Shown piece after piece: positions 59,401-64,000 of a stretch of 64,000 bases of DNA (position 1 is the stretch's first letter; every line of letters starts with the position of its first letter). Where the stretch lies: NCBI RefSeq assembly GCF_030247195.1, contig NC_080672.1, positions 306,373,115-306,437,114 on the forward strand, given 5' to 3'. The position numbers and the translations under genes are program-made. Under the pieces are notes generated by a model, which worked only from the letters and a program-made list of their open reading frames with translations, ran no database searches and was not told where the DNA came from. The DNA comes from Topomyia yanbarensis. Lineage: Eukaryota > Arthropoda > Insecta > Diptera > Culicidae.

Positions 59401-59773
59401 CGAGCACCGCAATTATTGGAGAAATCTACAAACGTGTCGCCAAACAAAGGCGTTTCTAGAACAACCATGCCCAGTGGTTTCGAAAAATCTCTTACATTTT
59501 TCGAAGCTCCACTGCGGCATGCTGACCAGGGCTTTAACCGGCCACTGCAAACTCAATTATCACATGGCAACTATTCAGCGTGCTGAGTCTTTTTCATGTG
59601 ATCTTTGTGAATCCGACTACGGAACCTCATATCATCTGATATGCAACTGTCCAGCGGTAGCGCAATTGCGATTTCGAGTCTTCAGCCGTCCTTATATAGA
59701 CGAAACCATGTTTGGACGACTGAAACTCAGAGACATACTAAAGTTTCTTATCCAATGTGGTAAAGAGCTTTAG
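56478..59773 (+). pseudogene. RNase H-bearing non-LTR retrotransposon ORF2 (LOA/I group)
   Basis: 5'-truncated within the AP endonuclease (LIIGSDANAHH at about 56555; SDHKYIYF near 56800). The RT follows: SPGKDGILPVLLQK, RPISLNS, CPQGGVLSPLLWN and GFADDYQILIPG. The RNase H domain at 58950-59320 has CYSDGSLMEG, QAEIFAI, FCDSQAAIK and VPGHCGITGNEWADELA with all expected acidic residues and the His. A C-terminal CDLCESDYGTSYHLICNCPA (C-x2-C...H-x4-C) ends it. Damage: frameshifts near 56822 and 57643, and three in-frame TGA codons (56596, 58550, 58820), at least two where the family has Trp. Otherwise well preserved. LOA (Lian/Baggins-like) is the likeliest clade. Confidence 0.85.
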
Positions 59774-59994
59774 GCTTATTCGCAGGCAAGTTGAACTACT
59801 TGTGAGTTTAATTTACCTGTTATTTATTTTTGTTTTGTGCTGTTATTTTTCCTACCCTTCCAATTCTACTTCCCCACACCTCCTTGTCCTTTCCTTCCGC
59901 TCAGGAAATGATGAAAACACACGGCAAGGCACAAATCCTCGACTATGTACGGGGAACGTGCCATTTGAGCCAATATATTGTGATTCCTGATTCC
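59774..59994 (+). other. 3' UTR of the LINE at 56478-59773
   Basis: Pyrimidine-rich noncoding sequence leads to 'gattcctgattcctg', a short tandem 3' end at about 59981-59995, typical of non-polyA LINE tails. It then passes directly into RTE-like LINE sequence. Confidence 0.5.
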
Positions 59995-59996
59995 TG

Positions 59997-60400
59997 TCCG
60001 GCATCCTCACAACATGCCCCGCCCACCGTACCCTTCCAGCTTGAGCTACTTTCCGAATACTTGGCTCACCATAGAGTCGCGCAAGTTCGTGGTTCATCCT
60101 TCTCCTCCACACGCCATCCTCCTGCACACCACCGAAGATAGTTCTCAGCACCCTTCTTTCAAAGACTTCGAGTGCTTGCAGATACTCCTCGAGCATTGTT
60201 CACGTTTGGTGCCCGTAGAGAACCACCGGTCTAATCAGTGTGTTGTACATGGCGCATTTCGTGCGGTGGTGCAGCTTCCTGGATCTCAAAGTTTTGTGGA
60301 GCCCATAGTAAGAACGACTTCTAGAGATAATACGACTTTTGATCTCCCAGCTGGCAGAGCCGTCTTAAGACCACTCGGGGCCCCTGGGCACAACTGCGTT
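59997..60400 (-). pseudogene. RTE-like LINE C-terminal fragment, second copy
   Basis: The minus-strand frame contains LQALEVFERRVLRTIFGGVQ, then EDGVWRRRMNHELARLYGEP and [12 protein letters not shown], the same family as 54272-54560 and 37250-37600. Frameshifts and stops occur upstream (60200-60400). It ends where the RNase H LINE ends, so that LINE probably inserted into this copy. Confidence 0.65.
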
Positions 60401-60420
60401 GAGGGGCCCCTATAATTGAA
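60354..60420. mobile_element. Possible solo hAT end (CAGAGCCGTCTTAA)
   Basis: The sequence cagagccgtcttaagaccac followed by 'tcggggcccctgggcacaac' resembles a common hAT terminus (CAGGGCCGGCTTAAG-type). No opposite end was found before the window end, so this is an end fragment or chance. Confidence 0.3.
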
Positions 60421-60684
60421 CAGGCATATACTGCCATCTATGCCACCTTGAAATATATTTTATATTTTTCAAATTTAAGCCAAATCATTCAACCATGTGA
60501 AAGTATTAAAAATACTGTAGGTATCAAAATATATCGAGAAAAAATTTAGATTTCCATCACTATAGATGGCCTTGTAAATGTCCAGGTACCGTCGAAAAAC
60601 AGAAAATGATTTTGATAGATCTTAAAAAGATATAGCATTTCTGACCAATCTTACCGAAAGTGACAAAAAGCATTACATACTATA

Positions 60685-60758
60685 TGCGGTTATGGGAGTT
60701 CGAACTCAAGTGAGCTGCGTACAGTGTAATGGACTTACCCGCTGCGCTATTCCCACCC
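60685..60758 (-). ncRNA. tRNA-like SINE head, minus strand
   Basis: In reverse complement the segment has box A TAGCGCAGCGGG and box B GAGTTCGAACTCCC with a perfect T-stem. The body continues toward lower coordinates ('catagtatgtaatgc'-like, to about 60540). It is more likely a SINE than a tRNA gene because the anticodon arm is irregular. Confidence 0.55.
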
Positions 60759-60759
60759 C

Positions 60760-62340
60760 ATATGATATAATCTGATCTTCATTGTTGTAAGCCGTTGTTG
60801 GGGGCTGAAGAGTGCCTCCGTCATTAAACGTCCATTTTACAATGTCGACGATTCATTCAATCATTGTCATGAGCCAATAAAATCAACTTGTTGAAAGATG
60901 ACGACTACGTGATTTACAAAAGTTACATTGATACAAAGTTGTTCTCAATTGGAAAAAGTCAATTCCCAATTTAAAAAAAGCCACACTTTTTTCAATCATA
61001 ATTCAACTACATTTACAGATGATAATATTGAATATGGCAGTCATTGAAATCAATCGATATTATGTCGAAGCGCGCGATTCGAAGTTCATTCTTTTTAGAT
61101 ATTCATATTTTTCGCTTCAGGATTCTTTGAAATAGTGTCTCTTCCTACACAAATTGCCGGTGAGGTAGATTTTTGTTATATATTTTAACAGAAGTTTTGT
61201 ACTTTCTTTTATAGCGAACGGTTCGGAGAAACGAAGATAGCAAACAACTACGTATTTTCATATTCAACAAATTAGTATCTCAAACTCGGCGCCGGTAGTT
61301 AAGTGGCAAGTCTAGGGTTTTGATGGTAGAGTCGCCTCTCTGATGTCGGTGATAAGCACTCAGTGCAGAAAGAGACAGAAAGAAAAAAAAATAACAATAA
61401 TTAGCCTTTTCAACTTTCGAAATTACTCGAACCTATTAATATGAACAACACAATTCATTTCAACAATTCACTGACACAACTATTAGCAGTTCATTAATAA
61501 TCGCCCACAAACAGAAATGCAACCATCTACCAACGAAGCTCATCAAATACGAAAAGCAAATGCTATATCACTTTGACTGCAAAATTATACAAAATGTAAA
61601 CCCAAACATAATTGAACAAAAATTTAAGTTACAAAAAAATTTATTTCAATACCAGTAATGTAAAACACTCGAAATAGGTCACAACGAATGCACGTGACCG
61701 TGAGGCACAAATTTTCGACTACTGATTCCTGATTCTGACGACCTAAAATATTTTTGATAAGGCGGGGTGTCGTACAAAAATAACATAATTGATTCTGTAC
61801 CAGACTAGGACAGCATAGTGGAAAATGCCTAATCTGGCCACGAAAGTATCGTGAAATCTCAAGAAGTCCAGGAGGAGAATTAAACTGAATTCCTAGTTTT
61901 AAGATAGTCGAAAAAAAAAATTAAACAGATTACTGTAACCCACTGTTGTATATAGCATTGAATGTCTAGTTTTAAGATAGCTGTAAAAAATTTCCTCTTT
62001 TATAAAAAAATATTTCAACATTGTAACCTCCTAGTTTTAAGATATTCAAAATGTAAAAACAAACGAGTTTGGCACCGCCAAGTTAACGCATTTGTGCCTA
62101 TCAAATAAACCAACTGAATAAAAATAAAAAGTCCAGGAGTCATTTTTAGAAGTTCTCATGAAGATTTGTCCATTCACAATCCCTGTGATGAAGAAATTAA
62201 AATTTTCCACATGCGCGGATCGCTTGCCAAACAAGGACTGTGCAACGAATTTCGACATCTTCTTCTTCCACTTTCTGTGCGGCTTTCTTGTGCAAATTTT
62301 GCCACCTTGTTGCCACTCCTGGTGCCTTTCGAACTTTATA
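60760..62340. other. No gene recognised; short CTAGTTTTAAGATAG repeats
   Basis: AT-rich noncoding DNA. The phrase ctagttttaagata occurs three times in the same orientation (61891, 61965, 62030), 65-75 bp apart. 61280-61360 has a GC-richer block (ggcgccggtagttaagtggc) of unknown nature. Confidence 0.35.
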
Positions 62341-62342
62341 TA

Positions 62343-63295
62343 CCGTAAACCGGGGTGACTTTGATCATCGTGGTGACTTTGATCAATCGAAACTTTTCTC
62401 GTAGATTGCTTATTTGGCCAGAATAGTATACCGAATCCTTGAAATTTGAAATGAGTTTTGCTCTAAAACTTATAAAATACTGATTTGTTATATTTTTTGA
62501 GTATATTGTTCGGTTTTTGGGTACAAAAACCACAAAAAACCGAAATTTCACTTTACCTTATTTTACGAAACTTCGTATAGTGTCTATTTTTTATAAAACA
62601 AATAAAGCATAGATTTTAACAAGAGTAATAAATTCTAGGTGAGTTTTCATTTTTCTTTAGAGTGGGGTGCGCCAAATTTATTTCTAATAATTCGATTATT
62701 TTGAAAACAATTTTTTGTAAAACTAATTGGAAATAATTTCAGATTATCTCCAACTAAAATTCGCAATATTTTTGTATATTAATTACTCCATAGCGTTAAA
62801 ATAGAAGGGACTTTTTGTATATTGATAAACTACTGAAATAAAACAAGTGGAGGAGTTGAAAATGTTTCAAGATTCTTTTATTCTAGTTGGGCTCAAATTT
62901 TGCGAATTTTGGTCATTCGATTTTTACAGTAGAGTGGAATTCTTTGTACAATGCCAATTAACATCTATTTTTAATATTTAATAATTGAATATCTTTCCAG
63001 AATTAGTTTAAACAAACATTTGAATGAAATATTGACATCAAGAATTTAATGTGGGTGAACATGAAGGTTATCAAAGTCACCCCGGAATACGAAAGCGGAC
63101 TTGAAATTGAAATCATTTTTGGACAAATAATTATCAGCGAACAATTTGAGGTAAAACCATCAAATCTTCTTCACCATACATCAGTACATGGTTTAAAAAT
63201 GTTAAACTTGAAATGTTAAACTTGAAAAAATGTGTGGTGTTAAAAAATATGTAATGATCACTTCGAAAAATGATCAATATCACCCCGGTTTACGG
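62343..63295. mobile_element. TA-flanked TIR element with GGGGTGACTTTGAT motifs
   Basis: Ends ccgtaaaccggggtgacttt and the complementary 'atcaccccggtttacgg' are inverted over about 25 bp and flanked by TA (62341-62342, 63296-63297). The inner motif (g)gggtgactttgatca recurs at 62353, 62371 and, inverted, near 63066 and 63270. The 953-bp interior is noncoding. Tc1-mariner/pogo-type by its duplication. Confidence 0.8.
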
Positions 63296-63297
63296 TA

Positions 63298-64000
63298 GGT
63301 ATTGTAGAAAACATTTCATTGGAGCGAGTAAAGGCGCTATAATCTATCCCAGGAGCTTAGAACCAAAGGAGTGACATTAACCTTTTTAGCCAAATCACTC
63401 CCAACGATTTACCAAATCCCCATCAAATTGAAACGATCGGTACGGTTGTCCACATTTCTTCCTTATTCAAGGTTCAAAATGATTCGTTGATTGAATTCTT
63501 CATTAAATGAATAATTTGATTGCCGTATAATTTTGAATCATCTTCATTCTGTACGCTGCACAGTTGGCCTGGCCGTTTTAATGATTGTGTCACAAACCAT
63601 ATGTGCCACAAACATTAATACTGACAAGAAAAATTGTACGTGAAAGTCTGCAATTTTCCAAGATTCCCACATGTAATGGCTGTGTATGTGCATAATAGAC
63701 TAAACCAGCATTGTAGAAGATAATTCAAAAATGTTTTTGCTCAACATGATTTGAAACTTGAATGAAAATGTTGGATTGACGTTTGAATTGGTCTAATACC
63801 ATCCTGATAATGTGGTGCCTCGTTCCCTATCGCTACCATCACTCCGGTTGATTGTCTGATGCTCTCTAAAATCACATTGGATAAGGTGCAATGTGTGAAT
63901 TCGAGCAACTGATCCATTGTTTCCCCGCAAGCTAAAGAGTTATACACAATTAAGTGCTACTATTTTTTGGAACTATGATTCTATATTCATCCTAAGTTGG
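63298..64000. other. No gene recognised to window end
   Basis: Only short frames are present, including a 68-codon minus-strand frame at 63741-63947 with no recognisable motif. Confidence 0.35.

Overview
This 64-kb window looks like insect nuclear DNA, most likely from a culicine (Aedes-like) mosquito. The support is an AT-rich background, very dense DNA-transposon and MITE content, tRNA-derived SINEs, a Tc1/mariner copy with the DD37E spacing known from mosquitoes, R1-, jockey- and RNase H-bearing non-LTR remnants, and short insect-type introns. Species is inferred, not proven. There are no CRISPR arrays, operons or rRNA genes.

Host genes are few and all lie on the minus strand. One gene has a 53-residue six-cysteine exon (32553-32711) that can join in phase to either of two coding last exons, one at 31800-32242 and one 11.5 kb further on at 19475-20232. 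A two-exon ZAD/C2H2 zinc-finger transcription factor lies at 46517-48466.

The rest is layered mobile DNA. 1-5300: TTCGT-rich repeat holding a palindromic SINE-like dimer, an R1 reverse-transcriptase (RT) fragment and MITEs. 5326-9072: a pogo-like element with a decayed transposase, then TA- and 8-bp-duplication MITEs. 9422-16686: a 7.3-kb pogo-type shell holding a RAG1/Transib-family transposon (gene 12142-14198), a piggyBac-like MITE and an element with repeated CCGCCAACTTACCCC motifs. 17031-18023: a hAT MITE inside a hAT MITE, then a short pogo MITE. 20922-23003: a TIR element made of a tandem array, and a hAT MITE. 23199-27786: a 4.6-kb TIR element containing four other insertions and a dead DD37E mariner. 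28-36 kb: jockey-type fragments, a SINE and host exons. 36284-40247: possible TIR element containing a jockey RT split by a hAT element. 41522-43309: a hAT element. 50047-51815: a long-arm foldback element with a 9-bp duplication. 52-60.4 kb: R1, RTE-like and RNase H-type LINEs plus a TIR element sitting in a TA microsatellite. 62343-63295: a TIR element with GGGGTGACTTTGAT motifs.

The most interesting item is the RAG1-like transposase. Two short introns with canonical splice signals join three exons into a 648-codon frame that keeps all three catalytic-acid regions and the C-x2-C ... H-x4-H zinc ligands of RAG1. Its 5' end, including the first ~41 codons, is present a second time as a near-identical inverted copy, and that copy has been hit by a TTAA-specific MITE whose empty site survives in the opposite arm.
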